The notes: a model not told the origin generated them from the letters alone. A stretch of 35,600 nt of DNA from Bacillota bacterium (GCA_036504675.1 DASXUT010000162.1:1-35600), one strand, 5' to 3'. Numbered from the stretch's first letter, positions 18,501 through 25,807 are shown. Translations and numbers: made by a program.

Positions 18501-19117
18501 GTGGTCGAAGTCTCGAGGCGCTCGGCCAGGAGGGTCAGATAGTCGTCGGGGTCGGTATACTTATCCTTCAGGTAGGCTCGCCACTCCTCGCCGATCAGGG
18601 CCAGGTCGCGGAGCTTGCCGGCCAGCGTCGACTGGCCCAGACCCCGCGCCGCCAAATTCTCCGCCTCGCTTCGCAGGTCCTCGGGGCCGATCCGGTAGGC
18701 TGCCAACTCCTTCAAGGACCCGGCCAGACGGTCGACGAAGCCGGCCTGGGCGGCCGGCCGGCCGAAGACCTCGAGCCCGTCGCGCCTCCTCTGGAGGATA
18801 GCCCGAAGGACAAGCCGCTTGCCCAGGTCATCAAGGTGCGGTCGGGCCGCCCCGCCGGTCTCGCTGAGGACCCGCCAGGCCAGGCGCCGGAAGCTCAGGA
18901 CCTGGGCCCGTAGGCTGCCGGCCCCGCCCGCGGAGGCCCCGGGACCCGAGCCCCCTTCGGCCCAGAGAGCCCGCTCCATTTGGAAGGAAGCCTGCTCGGG
19001 AACGATAAAAATAAGCGCCGGCCCTTCCGGGCTCCGGCGTGACTCGGCCTTGATCTCGCCAAGACAGGTCCAGGTCTTGCCGGTGCCCGCCCGGCCGAGG
19101 ATGAAGCGCAGGGCCAA
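15572..19117 (-). CDS. addB: AddB helicase-nuclease subunit
   Basis: This 1181-residue AddAB partner opens MALRFILGRAGTGKT, with the P-loop at residues 8-15. I chose the TTG at 19117 because GGAGGT sits 8 bases upstream and the usual AddB N-terminus then begins. The frame open to 19204 adds 29 residues with no family likeness. The C-terminal nuclease has VIDYKSG near residue 977. The four iron-sulfur cysteines typical of AddB are present: one at about 816 (FAACPF) and three at about 1132-1141 (CAYCEFRAAC). Together these staple the nuclease domain. The gene lies 28 bases downstream of the EamA gene and overlaps addA, so all three are likely cotranscribed. The AddAB type, rather than RecBCD, supports a Bacillota host. 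Confidence 0.95.
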   Translation of the reverse strand: MALRFILGRAGTGKTWTCLGEIKAESRRSPEGPALIFIVPEQASFQMERALWAEGGSGPGASAGGAGSLRAQVLSFRRLAWRVLSETGGAARPHLDDLGKRLVLRAILQRRRDGLEVFGRPAAQAGFVDRLAGSLKELAAYRIGPEDLRSEAENLAARGLGQSTLAGKLRDLALIGEEWRAYLKDKYTDPDDYLTLLAERLETSTTVRGASVFIDGFAGFTSQEYGVIAALLRTAARVDIALCLDPAEVDRPPQEVDLFHATRETHRRLLTLAEASGTTIEPPLVLPAAGGRGPSPSPTPTRFAGSDVLTHLEREFTRPSPRPFSAPPGAAVSLVAAGNRRTEVDAAVREIIRLCRDEGYRFRDVAVLVRDIEPYHALVSTVFADYGIPHFVDSRRSAAHHPLVELVRSTLETAISYWAPEPLFRSLKTDLVPLDRGAVDELENYVLAHGLRGRLWSEDRPWTFRRVALGPDGAAPSAAEVEELAQVNRARRAVRGLVGRFVEGIRASVTTPAPAGRLVRSLAHFLEELRVPARLAAWRDELVAAGLLEPARQHEQVWNGLVGLMERIDSALGDQAMTLAEFAGVVETGLESLRLGLIPPSLDQVLVGAVDRSRQPELRAILVLGLNDGSFPAVVAEDTVFVDQDRDDLLRGGLELGPPARLRSFHEDYLGYVALTRARERLYLSYALADEEGRPLGPSPLVNRVRLIFPGLRPTTVGLDPGDQPQKALGYLTDPGRAAGHLVRRLAAARGTRPPGPFWAQVYGVLADDEAYRRAAAPLLRSLNHGNAAGPLPPEVVRRLYGDPLRTSVTRLERFAACPFKHFLADGLRLKVREVHQVDAPDLGSLYHQALQLFVGRAMTDGIDLAAMSPEEASEAIRAVVREVAPGLRDRILLSSARYRYLGHLLERTLRRTSGVLLEHARRGRFLPAQIEVGFGPGEAWPAFRVDLGDGSAVEVRGRIDRVDLAESGRRRFLRVIDYKSGRADLRAADVYYGLSLQLLVYLAVAGQNLGGAEEPAGLMYLKVRDPLLKAPGPLPDEVRKAELLKQLRAGGMFLADPEAARLMDEKVAGGSPIVPLRLRKDGTVGKSRRAVDAARLGALIAFASRLIRSTGRSIVGGDVRVAPYRRGTERPCAYCEFRAACGFDVLLPGNAYRRLTMSDDDAWKQITAADESETPKGDRP

Positions 19118-19145
19118 TGCCGCCGACCTCCAATCCTGGAGATGT

Positions 19146-20063
19146 CTAGTGCTTCGACGGTTCCCTCGCGGGTTCCTCCGGCGAGGCTGCCACGGCAGCG
19201 ACAATCAGACACCCACCGAGCACTTGCCAGGCGGTGAGCCGCTCGCCCAGGACGAGGACGGCGAGGACGGCGGTGATGAAGGGCTCGAAGGCCCCGATGA
19301 TCGAGGCCTGGGAGGCCGTGATCATTCTGAGGCTGCCATAGAAGGCGGTCAGGGCGAAGGCCGTCGTGAAGAGGCCCAGGCCGGCGATGGTTGCCCAGGC
19401 CCCCGGGGTGACGCCCGAGAGCCCCACGCCGGAGACCGCACCGACTCCCCCGAAGACGACCGCCGTGCCGATGACGACCAGGGACGACGACACCGGGCCG
19501 GGGATGGCCCCCAGTCGTTTCTTGACCACGATGATCGAGGCCGCGTTGGCCGCCGCGGCGCCCAGGGCCATCAAGGGGCCGAGCAGATTGACCCGGGTGC
19601 CCGGCGACCAGACGACGAGGGCCACCCCCACCAGGGAGAGGGCGAAGGAGACCGCCTTTTTCGGGGTCAGCCTCTCCCCCAGGAACGGGTGGGCCAGGAG
19701 GCCGACCATCGTCGGGAAGGTGAAGAAGCAGATGATCCCGACTGAGGCCGAGACCAGTCGGAGGGCCAGGGCCAAGAGGAATGTGGTGGCAACGTTCCCG
19801 GCCGTGGCGAAGGCGATGGCCGTCCCCTGAGAACGATCCACCCGCCCGCCCCTGACCAAAAAGGGTCCGACCAGTGGCAGCACGGCCAGGCCGGCGACGG
19901 CGAAGCGCAGGGTCACCGCGGTCAGAGCAGTCAGGCCCAGTCCGTAACCAATCTTCATCAGGACGGCCTCGGTGCTGAAACCGCAGGCGGCCAGGAAGGC
20001 CAGGAGCGGACCTTGAAAGTTGGAGCGATGCAGGACAGAGCGACTGTCTTGGGCGAGATTCAC
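19146..20063 (-). CDS. EamA/DMT-family transporter
   Basis: This is an integral membrane protein of the drug/metabolite transporter superfamily with about ten hydrophobic helices in two EamA repeats. Each repeat ends in the usual glycine- and glutamate-containing motif (PFLGERLTPKKA and LVLGERLTAWQV). I propose the GTG at 20063: GGAG lies 9 bases upstream, and it gives 305 residues, the normal family size. ATG codons at 20111 and 20129 in the same frame add a charged, non-homologous leader with weaker ribosome sites. The gene is divergent from the HD-GYP gene across about 110 bases. The substrate is unknown; metabolite export is the usual guess for the family. Confidence 0.85.
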   Translation of the reverse strand: MNLAQDSRSVLHRSNFQGPLLAFLAACGFSTEAVLMKIGYGLGLTALTAVTLRFAVAGLAVLPLVGPFLVRGGRVDRSQGTAIAFATAGNVATTFLLALALRLVSASVGIICFFTFPTMVGLLAHPFLGERLTPKKAVSFALSLVGVALVVWSPGTRVNLLGPLMALGAAAANAASIIVVKKRLGAIPGPVSSSLVVIGTAVVFGGVGAVSGVGLSGVTPGAWATIAGLGLFTTAFALTAFYGSLRMITASQASIIGAFEPFITAVLAVLVLGERLTAWQVLGGCLIVAAVAASPEEPAREPSKH

Positions 20064-20172
20064 CGATTTCTTCTCCGTTTTCTCCGTCGTTCGCGCTCGG
20101 GGTACCCTCATAATTCCACACGGTCTCATCGAAACCTGTTTTGAAGTGTGACCTTTTCCGGGAGGATTGGCA

Positions 20173-21828
20173 GTGACCGCTGACACCGTTGCCAAGCCGG
20201 CCGCCCGTGATCGTCGCCAAAGGGGCAATCACCTCTTCGGGCGGGGTCTTCTCAAGGCAGCCATCGAGGAATTCCAGGTCTGGCTGGACGAAGCCGTCGA
20301 GGTCCAGGACAATCTGGCCGCGGCCCAGGCCGAGAACGCCCTGGGGGTCTCCTACCTCGAGGAGTCAATGGTCGAGAAGGCGGTGCCTCGCTTCCAGGAG
20401 GCCCGCCGGCGGCTCTCCAAGGGGCCCGTGAAGGACCCGGACACCCTCGCCAAAGCCGAGGCCAACCTGGGGTCGGCTCTCTGGCGGCTGGGGCAGTTCG
20501 CCCGGGCCGAAAGGCACCTTCGCCGGGCCCTGTCCCAGGTGAGTGAACTCGGCGACGAGGTCCTCCAGGGGCGGATCTTGATGTGGCTCGGTGGGCTTCA
20601 CCTTGACCAGGGTTCCTACCACGATGCCCTGGGTGAGACGAACCAGGCCCTGATCCGCTTCGAGCGGACGGCCAACCGCTACTTCGAGGCGATGGCCTGC
20701 AACAATCTGGGCATCGCCCACGGCGCCCTTGGCCAGAATCGGCGGGGCCAGGTCTACCTGGAGCGGGCCCTGGCGCTGGCCAAGGGAATAGGCGATCAGA
20801 AACTGGCCGCCTACACTTACACCGAGATGGCCCGGATCTATTATCTGCAGGGTGACCAGCAGCTGGCCATGCACTTCTGCAACCAGTCGCTGATCGCTCT
20901 GTTCTCCGACGTGAACGCGCTGGACCGCGAGGAGGTCGGGCAGGTCTCCCTGATCTTCTCGCTTATTTTTGAGGCCATGGGTCAACCGTCGAAGGCGATG
21001 GTTTACGCCCGCCGAGCCGCTCAGTACTTCAGCAAACTGAAGGTCAGAGCCCACTTGGCCGAAGCCGAGGCGGTCGTCCGGCGGCTCAGGAGCAGGACTC
21101 CCGAGCCTGCTAGGGCGATGGAAGGACACTGCCGGCAGGCCGTCGAAGAGGTTAAGCCCGCCAAGGCCGAGCAGGCCCTACGGGCCCTCTACGGCCGGCC
21201 CGAGTCTCCGTTGAACCCGGAAGGGCCGGACGGCGAGCCGGACGCCGAATTCGCCGAGCAGGAACTGCGCTTCCACTACCTGGACACCTTTCTCCGTTTT
21301 GCCGACGCGATCGAAGCCAAGGACCCCTATACCCGGGGTCATTCGGAGCGAGTGACGGCCTACGCCCTCAAGATCGCCGAGGCCATGGGCCTGAGCGGGA
21401 AGGACCGCGACGTGTTGTCGTTGGCCGGGCGGCTGCACGATGTGGGCAAGGTCTCCGTCGACACGGCCATCCTGAACAAGCCCGGAGCCCTCACGGAAGA
21501 AGAGTATGCGGCCATCCGTCGGCATCCGGAGATTGGCGCCGACATGACCCGCTTCATCCTGACCTCCGAATCGGCCGTTTCCCTGGTCAAGCACCACCAC
21601 GAGCGGTACGACGGGACCGGCTACCCGGGCGGCCTCAGGGGTGACGCAATCCCTCTCTTGACGAGGATCCTCAGCGTCGCCGATGCTTACGACGCGATGA
21701 CCACCGACCGCGCTTACCGCCAGGCTTACCCACATTCACTGGCCCTCTTGAAGTTGAAGGATGAGGCCGGCCGACAGTTCGACCCCGAAGTGATCGCCGC
21801 TTTCGAACGGCTTCACCAGGTCGATTGA
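20173..21828 (+). CDS. TPR-repeat HD-GYP protein (predicted c-di-GMP phosphodiesterase)
   Basis: This 551-residue soluble protein starts at GTG 20173, 7 bases after GGGAGG; the TTG at 20167 is too close to that site. Residues from about 15 to 300 form consecutive tetratricopeptide-like helical pairs, for example LAAAQAENALGVSYLEES. A Pro/Glu-rich hinge follows. Residues from about 370 on form an HD-GYP domain with H390, the HD pair H422-D423 (HDVGK), a triple His (KHHHERYDGTG) and G483-Y484-P485. All metal ligands and the GYP motif look intact, so hydrolysis of cyclic di-GMP is likely. No receiver, PAS or membrane segment is present, so the TPR array is the probable sensory or partner-binding part. 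A terminator lies at 22076-22104. Confidence 0.92.
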   Translation: MTADTVAKPAARDRRQRGNHLFGRGLLKAAIEEFQVWLDEAVEVQDNLAAAQAENALGVSYLEESMVEKAVPRFQEARRRLSKGPVKDPDTLAKAEANLGSALWRLGQFARAERHLRRALSQVSELGDEVLQGRILMWLGGLHLDQGSYHDALGETNQALIRFERTANRYFEAMACNNLGIAHGALGQNRRGQVYLERALALAKGIGDQKLAAYTYTEMARIYYLQGDQQLAMHFCNQSLIALFSDVNALDREEVGQVSLIFSLIFEAMGQPSKAMVYARRAAQYFSKLKVRAHLAEAEAVVRRLRSRTPEPARAMEGHCRQAVEEVKPAKAEQALRALYGRPESPLNPEGPDGEPDAEFAEQELRFHYLDTFLRFADAIEAKDPYTRGHSERVTAYALKIAEAMGLSGKDRDVLSLAGRLHDVGKVSVDTAILNKPGALTEEEYAAIRRHPEIGADMTRFILTSESAVSLVKHHHERYDGTGYPGGLRGDAIPLLTRILSVADAYDAMTTDRAYRQAYPHSLALLKLKDEAGRQFDPEVIAAFERLHQVD

Positions 21829-21885
21829 AGCCCGCCTTCGCCGGTTGACGATGCGTCCAGTCCGCTAAGGAAAGGGGAACTCATC

Positions 21886-22017
21886 GTGAGAAGGGTCAAG
21901 TGGTTGGTGGTCAGCTTCCTTATCGCCGTGGTATTGCTCATACCTCTCGAGGCGTCGGCGGGTATCTGCAAGGGACCGGGGCTGTTGGTCGTCCCCATGT
22001 ACGGCATCGTCGATTGA
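21886..22017 (+). CDS. Short secreted-peptide ORF, possibly an NfeD N-terminal remnant
   Basis: GTG 21886 lies 8 bases after an AAGGAAAGGGG site and opens a 43-residue frame. It encodes a textbook signal peptide: MRRVKW, a hydrophobic core, and EASA as a likely cleavage site. This is followed by only about 18 residues ending LLVVPMYGIVD. That ending resembles the first strand of NfeD-type membrane ClpP-class proteases (consensus like VYVIPVEGTID). After the TGA the frame continues only EIPE before another stop, so no protease follows. It could be a real small exported peptide or the surviving start of a decayed nfeD gene. The resemblance is from memory. Confidence 0.45.
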   Translation: MRRVKWLVVSFLIAVVLLIPLEASAGICKGPGLLVVPMYGIVD

Positions 22018-22075
22018 GAGATCCCGGAATAGACTTCGTCCTGCAGTGACCGCTTTCTGAACCGGTTTGAACGAT

Positions 22076-22112
22076 GGCCCGCGACCGATCATCGGTCACG
22101 GGCCTCTTCTTT
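22076..22112 (+). terminator. Terminator after the HD-GYP / small ORF unit
   Basis: Arms 22076-22088 and 22092-22104 pair over 13 positions with one mismatch and a 3-base loop. The pyrimidine tract TCTTCTTT follows. It lies about 60 bases after the small ORF and ends the plus-strand unit that begins at 20173. Confidence 0.85.
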
Positions 22113-22120
22113 CGGTGGGC

Positions 22121-22167
22121 AAAAAGAGCCCCCGCCCTGTCGCCGTGGGAGCGGTCATAGGGCGGGG
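22121..22167 (-). terminator. Terminator downstream of the MBL-fold gene
   Basis: A perfect 9-bp GC stem (22159-22167 with 22130-22138) encloses a 20-base loop. On the minus strand it runs into GCTCTTTTT (22121-22129). It lies about 205 bases after the MBL stop codon. The stem and T-run are good; the long loop and the distance lower confidence. Confidence 0.6.
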
Positions 22168-22371
22168 TTCAACCCGTGTGGGCAGGTCGGGCGATGTGAT
22201 TGAGACCGGAACTTGGCGCCTGGAACTGAGGCTCACTTGCCGCTTGGAGCTGGGGCCTGTTTGCTCCACCCCTTACATCGAACCCGACCCGGCCAAAGTT
22301 TATGTTTTTGGGCGCTGCCGCTGTGGACCAGTATCGGGTGACTAGGCCCGATGTCACTCGTCCTAGCCCAA

Positions 22372-23175
22372 CTATCCCGACAGTAACAGCGAGAAACGCG
22401 GGAAATCGAAGCATCTCCCCAACCTTGTCCGGCGAAAGGGGTGGCTGCCCGAGAGGGCCAGGCTGAGGCCGGCTTGCACCTCGGTCAGGAGGCTCGAACC
22501 CAGGGGCGCCTCCTCATGCCCCGGAAGCAACTCGCGAATGGGCGGGTCCATGTCGAGGAGCCGTCGCAACCCGGTGGCCAATCGCTCCGGCTCGGCGTCG
22601 GGGGTCTGGACCCAGATCGTCCCGGCATAGGCGCAATCACCGATGAAGAGGCGGCCAGTCGCCTCCTCGAGGTAACAGATGCCGCCGGGGGAGTGGCCCG
22701 GCACCGACAGGCACTTGAGGCTCCGTCCCCCCAGGTCGATGAGTTCGCCCCCGGTCAGCAGCCGGGTGGCCTTCTTCGGCCGGTAGGCGTAGGTCTCGGG
22801 GTCTAACCCCTTTGGCAGAAAGGGCCGCGAGCCTGGGCGCCTGAGGGCCTTGCGGAAATCGTCGAGGTCCGGGGAGCCAAGGAGCAGAGGGGCTTCGAGC
22901 CCATGGATGGCCACCTCGTCGAACTCGGCGTTGCTCCCGCAGTGGTCCCAGTGGCTGTGGGTATTCAGGACCAGCACCGGCAGGTGGGTGATGGTCTCGA
23001 TGATCGGCCGGATGGGGACGAAGCCTAGGCCGCTGTCGATCAGGGCGACCCGCTCGCAGCCGATAACCAGATAGCTGTTCACCCAGAAGACCTTCCAGCT
23101 CGGGTCGACCAGGCCGAGCGGTTCGGCCAGGCGGTAGATATCGCCGGGCAAACGCGTCACCTTGATCCAGTCCAT
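22372..23175 (-). CDS. Metallo-beta-lactamase-fold hydrolase
   Basis: This 267-residue protein has the metal-binding motif H73-S-H75-W-D77-H78, the later ligand in VPGHSPGG, an Asp in FIGDCAY and a final His in LPGHEE. All the usual dinuclear metal ligands appear present. The N-terminal strands (NSYLVIGCERVALIDSG) are typical of glyoxalase-II and lactonase-like MBL enzymes. No signal peptide is seen, so it is probably cytoplasmic. The family includes thioesterases, lactonases and sulfur-metabolism enzymes, and the sequence does not decide between them. The ATG at 23175 follows a G-rich site. The gene is separated from cobO by a strong hairpin. Confidence 0.85.
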   Translation of the reverse strand: MDWIKVTRLPGDIYRLAEPLGLVDPSWKVFWVNSYLVIGCERVALIDSGLGFVPIRPIIETITHLPVLVLNTHSHWDHCGSNAEFDEVAIHGLEAPLLLGSPDLDDFRKALRRPGSRPFLPKGLDPETYAYRPKKATRLLTGGELIDLGGRSLKCLSVPGHSPGGICYLEEATGRLFIGDCAYAGTIWVQTPDAEPERLATGLRRLLDMDPPIRELLPGHEEAPLGSSLLTEVQAGLSLALSGSHPFRRTRLGRCFDFPRFSLLLSG

Positions 23176-23268
23176 TGATCAGCCACCCCCAACCCCTCTG
23201 GTGCCGGCGCGGCCTCGGCCCCGTCAATCCATCTCTGCCACTCGCCGAGAGCAGCCGCGGGCAAAGCA

Positions 23269-23292
23269 CTAGCCCGGCCCCAGCCGGGCTAG
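23269..23292 (-). terminator. Hairpin after cobO
   Basis: A perfect 10-bp stem (23283-23292 with 23269-23278) has a 4-base loop and lies 41 bases past the cobO stop. On the minus strand TGCTTTG follows. It is a plausible terminator with a weak T-run, and it separates cobO from the MBL gene. Confidence 0.65.
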
Positions 23293-23333
23293 ACCAATGC
23301 TCCGGGTTCACCGACGACTCCGGCCGGGGACGG

Positions 23334-23879
23334 CTAGAACTCGATCCCCTCGCGGGCCTGCACTCCGGCCTCGTAGTGGTGCTTGATCTCGAGGACTTCG
23401 CTGACCAGGTCGGCCTCGCGGACCAGTTCCGGCCGGGCGTAGCGACCGGTCAGGACGAGGTCGACGTGGGTCGGCCGCCGGTGGACCAGCTCCAGCACTT
23501 CGTCCAGGGTGATAAGGTTGAAGTCGACGGCGACATTGATCTCGTCCAGGATGACCAGGTCATGCTCGCCGGCGGTGACCACCTCGTTCGCCCGGGCCAG
23601 CCCTTTGGCCGCCAACTCACGGTCTTCCGGCGCAGGGTCGGCCTTGTTGACGAAGGTCTCCAGGCCGAACTGATCGATGGTCACCCCCGGCAGGTACTTC
23701 CGCATCGCGATGACCTCGCCGTAGTTGGCCGAGCCCTTCATGAACTGGATGACGTGGACCGTCAATCCGTGCCCGACCGCCCGCAGGGCCAGCCCCAGAG
23801 CGGCCGTGGTCTTGCCCTTGCCGTTGCCGGTGAAGACCAGGCACAGGCCGCGCTTCCGGCGATCGACCACTGCCCCCAC
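23334..23879 (-). CDS. cobO: Corrinoid adenosyltransferase (CobO/BtuR type)
   Basis: This 181-residue ATP:cob(I)alamin adenosyltransferase forms the Co-C bond of adenosylcobalamin. The family P-loop FTGNGKGKTTAALG is at residues 17-30, oriented as in Salmonella CobA. Other blocks are HVIQFMKG, LVILDEINVAVDF and VLTGRYARPEL, all typical. The length is near the usual 180-200. The start is GTG at 23879; a second in-frame GTG at 23870 is possible and would remove three residues. The gene lies 30 bases downstream of the P1 peptidase gene and is probably cotranscribed with it, with no obvious functional link. It implies use of B12-dependent mutases, eliminases or reductases. Confidence 0.95.
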   Translation of the reverse strand: MGAVVDRRKRGLCLVFTGNGKGKTTAALGLALRAVGHGLTVHVIQFMKGSANYGEVIAMRKYLPGVTIDQFGLETFVNKADPAPEDRELAAKGLARANEVVTAGEHDLVILDEINVAVDFNLITLDEVLELVHRRPTHVDLVLTGRYARPELVREADLVSEVLEIKHHYEAGVQAREGIEF

Positions 23880-23909
23880 CTCACTTCCGAAGCTATCCTT
23901 GCTGCCTCT

Positions 23910-25022
23910 TCACTTGAGGCGTCCGTACTTCCGCAGGACGGCCACCAGTTCGTCGATGGGGATGGCGTAGGCCGTGTTGCCGTCGCGCCCCTCGGCCGTC
24001 TCGGCCATCAGGAGCGAATTGAGGACGGCCTCCTCGACGGCCTCGATGGCCGCCTGGAAGAACGGGTTCATCCTCGACCGCGAGCCGATCATCACCTCGA
24101 GGGGCATCGTGTTGGGCCGGTAGTTGCGGGGGATGGTGCAGCCGGTGCTGAAGGCGATCATGAACTCGCCGCTGCCATAGGAGGCATAGGATCCGGCCCG
24201 GCCGAAGCCCAGGGCGGTCCGCTTGGCCAACTGCCGCAGGTGGTGTGGAAGGAATGGGGCGTCGGTGGCGACGACGATGACCCCCGACCCCTCGACGGTG
24301 TCGGTGGTGGTCAGACCGGATATCTCCTCGCCCACCGGAACCCCCAAGACCTGCATGGCCCAACGTTCTCCGAAGTTGGTCAAGACAAGGACGCCGAGGG
24401 TGTATGTCCTGTCGCCCAGCGTGATCAGCCGGGAAGCCGTACCGATTCCGGACTTGAAGTCGAAGCAGGTCATCCCGAGCCCGGCCCCGACGACGCCTTC
24501 GGCCACCGGGCCGGCGACGGCCGTCTCGATGGCCCTGATCACGTGCTCTTCCTTGATGTGGCCGCCCTGCATGTCGTTGAGGTAGCTGTCATCGCACTCG
24601 GCGACGATGGGCACCACCGGGTCGTGGGTCAGCCCCAGGCTTGGGTATCGCTTGATCATCCAGTGGAGGACGGCGTCGCGGACCACCCCGATGCTGACCG
24701 TGTTGGTCAGGGCGATGGGGGCCTCGATGATCCCCAGTTCCTCGATCATCACGGCGCCGTTAATCTCGCCGGCCGAGGCCAGGACGAAGTGGCCGGCGAA
24801 GAGCCGGTTCAGAAAGCCGTCCTGGAACAACTGGTCGGGCACGACCACGGTGACCCCGGTTCGGGCCGGCCCCTCGCCGGGGACCAGTCTCCCGTATCCA
24901 TGGACAACGTCGCAGTGCCCGACGCGGACGCCGGGAACGTCGGTGATGGCGTTGTGGACTCCGGGCGCGAACCGGCCGATGTTGATCCCCAAGTCCCTAG
25001 CCCGCTTGCGCCGCTCCGCCAT
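23910..25022 (-). CDS. P1 family peptidase (DmpA / beta-aminopeptidase type)
   Basis: This 370-residue Ntn-like hydrolase is of the DmpA/BapA class. The precursor is expected to cleave itself before a Ser that becomes the N-terminal nucleophile. The likely site is Gly245-Ser246 in the sequence VEGSGVIVVATDAP, which matches the family position near residue 250. Family signatures include the N-terminal ITDVPGVRVGHCDV and CDDSYLNDMQGGHI. Relatives cleave N-terminal D- or beta-amino-acid peptides. No signal peptide is seen. The ATG at 25022 has a GGGGG site just upstream. The cobO gene follows after 30 bases. Confidence 0.92.
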   Translation of the reverse strand: MAERRKRARDLGINIGRFAPGVHNAITDVPGVRVGHCDVVHGYGRLVPGEGPARTGVTVVVPDQLFQDGFLNRLFAGHFVLASAGEINGAVMIEELGIIEAPIALTNTVSIGVVRDAVLHWMIKRYPSLGLTHDPVVPIVAECDDSYLNDMQGGHIKEEHVIRAIETAVAGPVAEGVVGAGLGMTCFDFKSGIGTASRLITLGDRTYTLGVLVLTNFGERWAMQVLGVPVGEEISGLTTTDTVEGSGVIVVATDAPFLPHHLRQLAKRTALGFGRAGSYASYGSGEFMIAFSTGCTIPRNYRPNTMPLEVMIGSRSRMNPFFQAAIEAVEEAVLNSLLMAETAEGRDGNTAYAIPIDELVAVLRKYGRLK

Positions 25023-25067
25023 GGTTCCCCCTCTCCCTCGGAAGTTGGAGCTTCCGCAGTTGATTCT

Positions 25068-25091
25068 CGGGCCTGCACTTCGGCAGGCCCG
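25068..25091. repeat. Intergenic inverted repeat between P1 peptidase and TIGR04076 genes
   Basis: A perfect 9-bp stem (25068-25076 with 25083-25091) has a 6-base loop. Neither side has a T-run, so it may be a weak terminator, an mRNA-stabilising hairpin or an operator for the P1 peptidase gene, which begins 46 bases away. Confidence 0.5.
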
Positions 25092-25159
25092 GGGTATACT
25101 CCTTCAGAGCGGGACTGGACCGGCGGAAGTAGGATTCGCGAGGGGTCGGGGCGAAGGAT

Positions 25160-25432
25160 TCATTGTCCGCCCTTGACCGGACGGATTTCGAAGACCACCG
25201 GGTTGGCCGCGTCCGGGCAGGCGACGGTGACCCGACCGGACTCCTTTGCCCACGGAAACGAGCCGCCGAGTTGGATCACCCGAAGCCCCGGGAACATCGC
25301 CTGCCAGGCGGACACACAGATCCCGGCCGGGGTCGTCCCGCGGATCTGCCAGGTGTCGCCGACCTTATGCCCGATCCCGCAGAATCCTTTCTGCTCAATG
25401 ACGGTGACTTCGACTTCCGGCGTTCTCGCCAT
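25160..25432 (-). CDS. TIGR04076 family protein (stand-alone)
   Basis: This 90-residue protein is of the same small family as the first domain of the AOR-linked ferredoxin at 8769. It shares the opening strand, a GFC motif (Cys18), a mid-chain Cys39 ahead of a W-x-A segment, and an A-C-P-D motif (Cys72). The fused copy has the corresponding Cys15, Cys41 and Cys74. The three cysteines could bind a metal or act in redox chemistry, but no function is established for the family. The ATG at 25432 follows AAGGGGG. It is divergent from the small membrane protein gene. Confidence 0.8.
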   Translation of the reverse strand: MARTPEVEVTVIEQKGFCGIGHKVGDTWQIRGTTPAGICVSAWQAMFPGLRVIQLGGSFPWAKESGRVTVACPDAANPVVFEIRPVKGGQ

Positions 25433-25476
25433 CCGGACCTGCCCCCTTGATCTATCCTGGCCACGCAGCTACGGAG

Positions 25477-25656
25477 GTGATTCCCGCGGACCTAGCCTTC
25501 TTCGAGTACGCCTTGTGGACCATCGCCGGCCTGTGGTCGATCCTCTTCGTCGCCAAGGCCACCACCGGTCCTCTGACCTGGGTGGTCCGGGTCGTCGGCG
25601 CCCTTCTGATCGGACTGTCGCTCCTCCGGGCCCTCCTCGAGAAGAACGCGACTTAA
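25477..25656 (+). CDS. Small two-helix membrane protein
   Basis: A short frame ending at 25656 encodes about 59 residues with two hydrophobic segments (YALWTIAGLWSILFVAKA and VVRVVGALLIGLSLL) and a charged tail. I place the start at GTG 25477, although the GGAGGTGA ribosome-like site overlaps it. The alternative TTG at 25447 has no such site, so the true start is uncertain. No family is recognised. A terminator at 25769-25799 downstream supports a plus-strand transcript. The 209-base stretch from 25657 to 25865 holds only that terminator and a shorter imperfect hairpin. Confidence 0.5.
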   Translation: MIPADLAFFEYALWTIAGLWSILFVAKATTGPLTWVVRVVGALLIGLSLLRALLEKNAT

Positions 25657-25768
25657 ATCGCCGATCTTCCCTTCTCGGAGATTCCCCTTGGGCCGGGGGA
25701 TTCCTCCCGGTTGGCGCGACTGAGCTAAGAGAGTGACCGGGAAATCCACGAGAACCTATGGGAAACGA

Positions 25769-25807
25769 GAACGCCGGGCCCGATGAGGGACCGGCGTTCT
25801 TCTTCGT
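25769..25807 (+). terminator. Terminator downstream of the small membrane protein
   Basis: A 9-bp stem (25769-25777 with 25791-25799) has a 13-base loop and is followed by TTCTTCGTC. It points to the plus strand. It also sits 67 bases past the decaheme cytochrome stop on the other strand, where it could act weakly. Confidence 0.75.

Larger units (their letters stand above)
22018..22371. other. 354-bp gap with two opposed terminators
   Basis: The gap lies between the 43-codon ORF and the end of the MBL-fold gene. It holds a plus-strand terminator (22076-22112) and a minus-strand hairpin (22121-22167). From 22168 to 22371 I see no convincing gene. A minus-strand frame of 81 codons from 22414 starts inside the MBL gene, but its product has no recognisable features beyond a weakly hydrophobic start. 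Confidence 0.7.

Noticed and set aside
17120-18913. 597-codon plus-strand open frame opposite addB
   Set aside because: Antisense shadow of addB with no recognisable domain or ribosome site.
22169-22414. 81-codon minus-strand frame overlapping the end of the MBL gene
   Set aside because: The start is inside the MBL gene, the ribosome site abuts the ATG, and the product has no recognisable features. A weak chance remains that it is a small exported peptide.
23175-25736. 853-codon plus-strand open frame
   Set aside because: It spans the antisense of cobO, the P1 peptidase and the TIGR04076 gene and several intergenic hairpins, which a real gene would not do.
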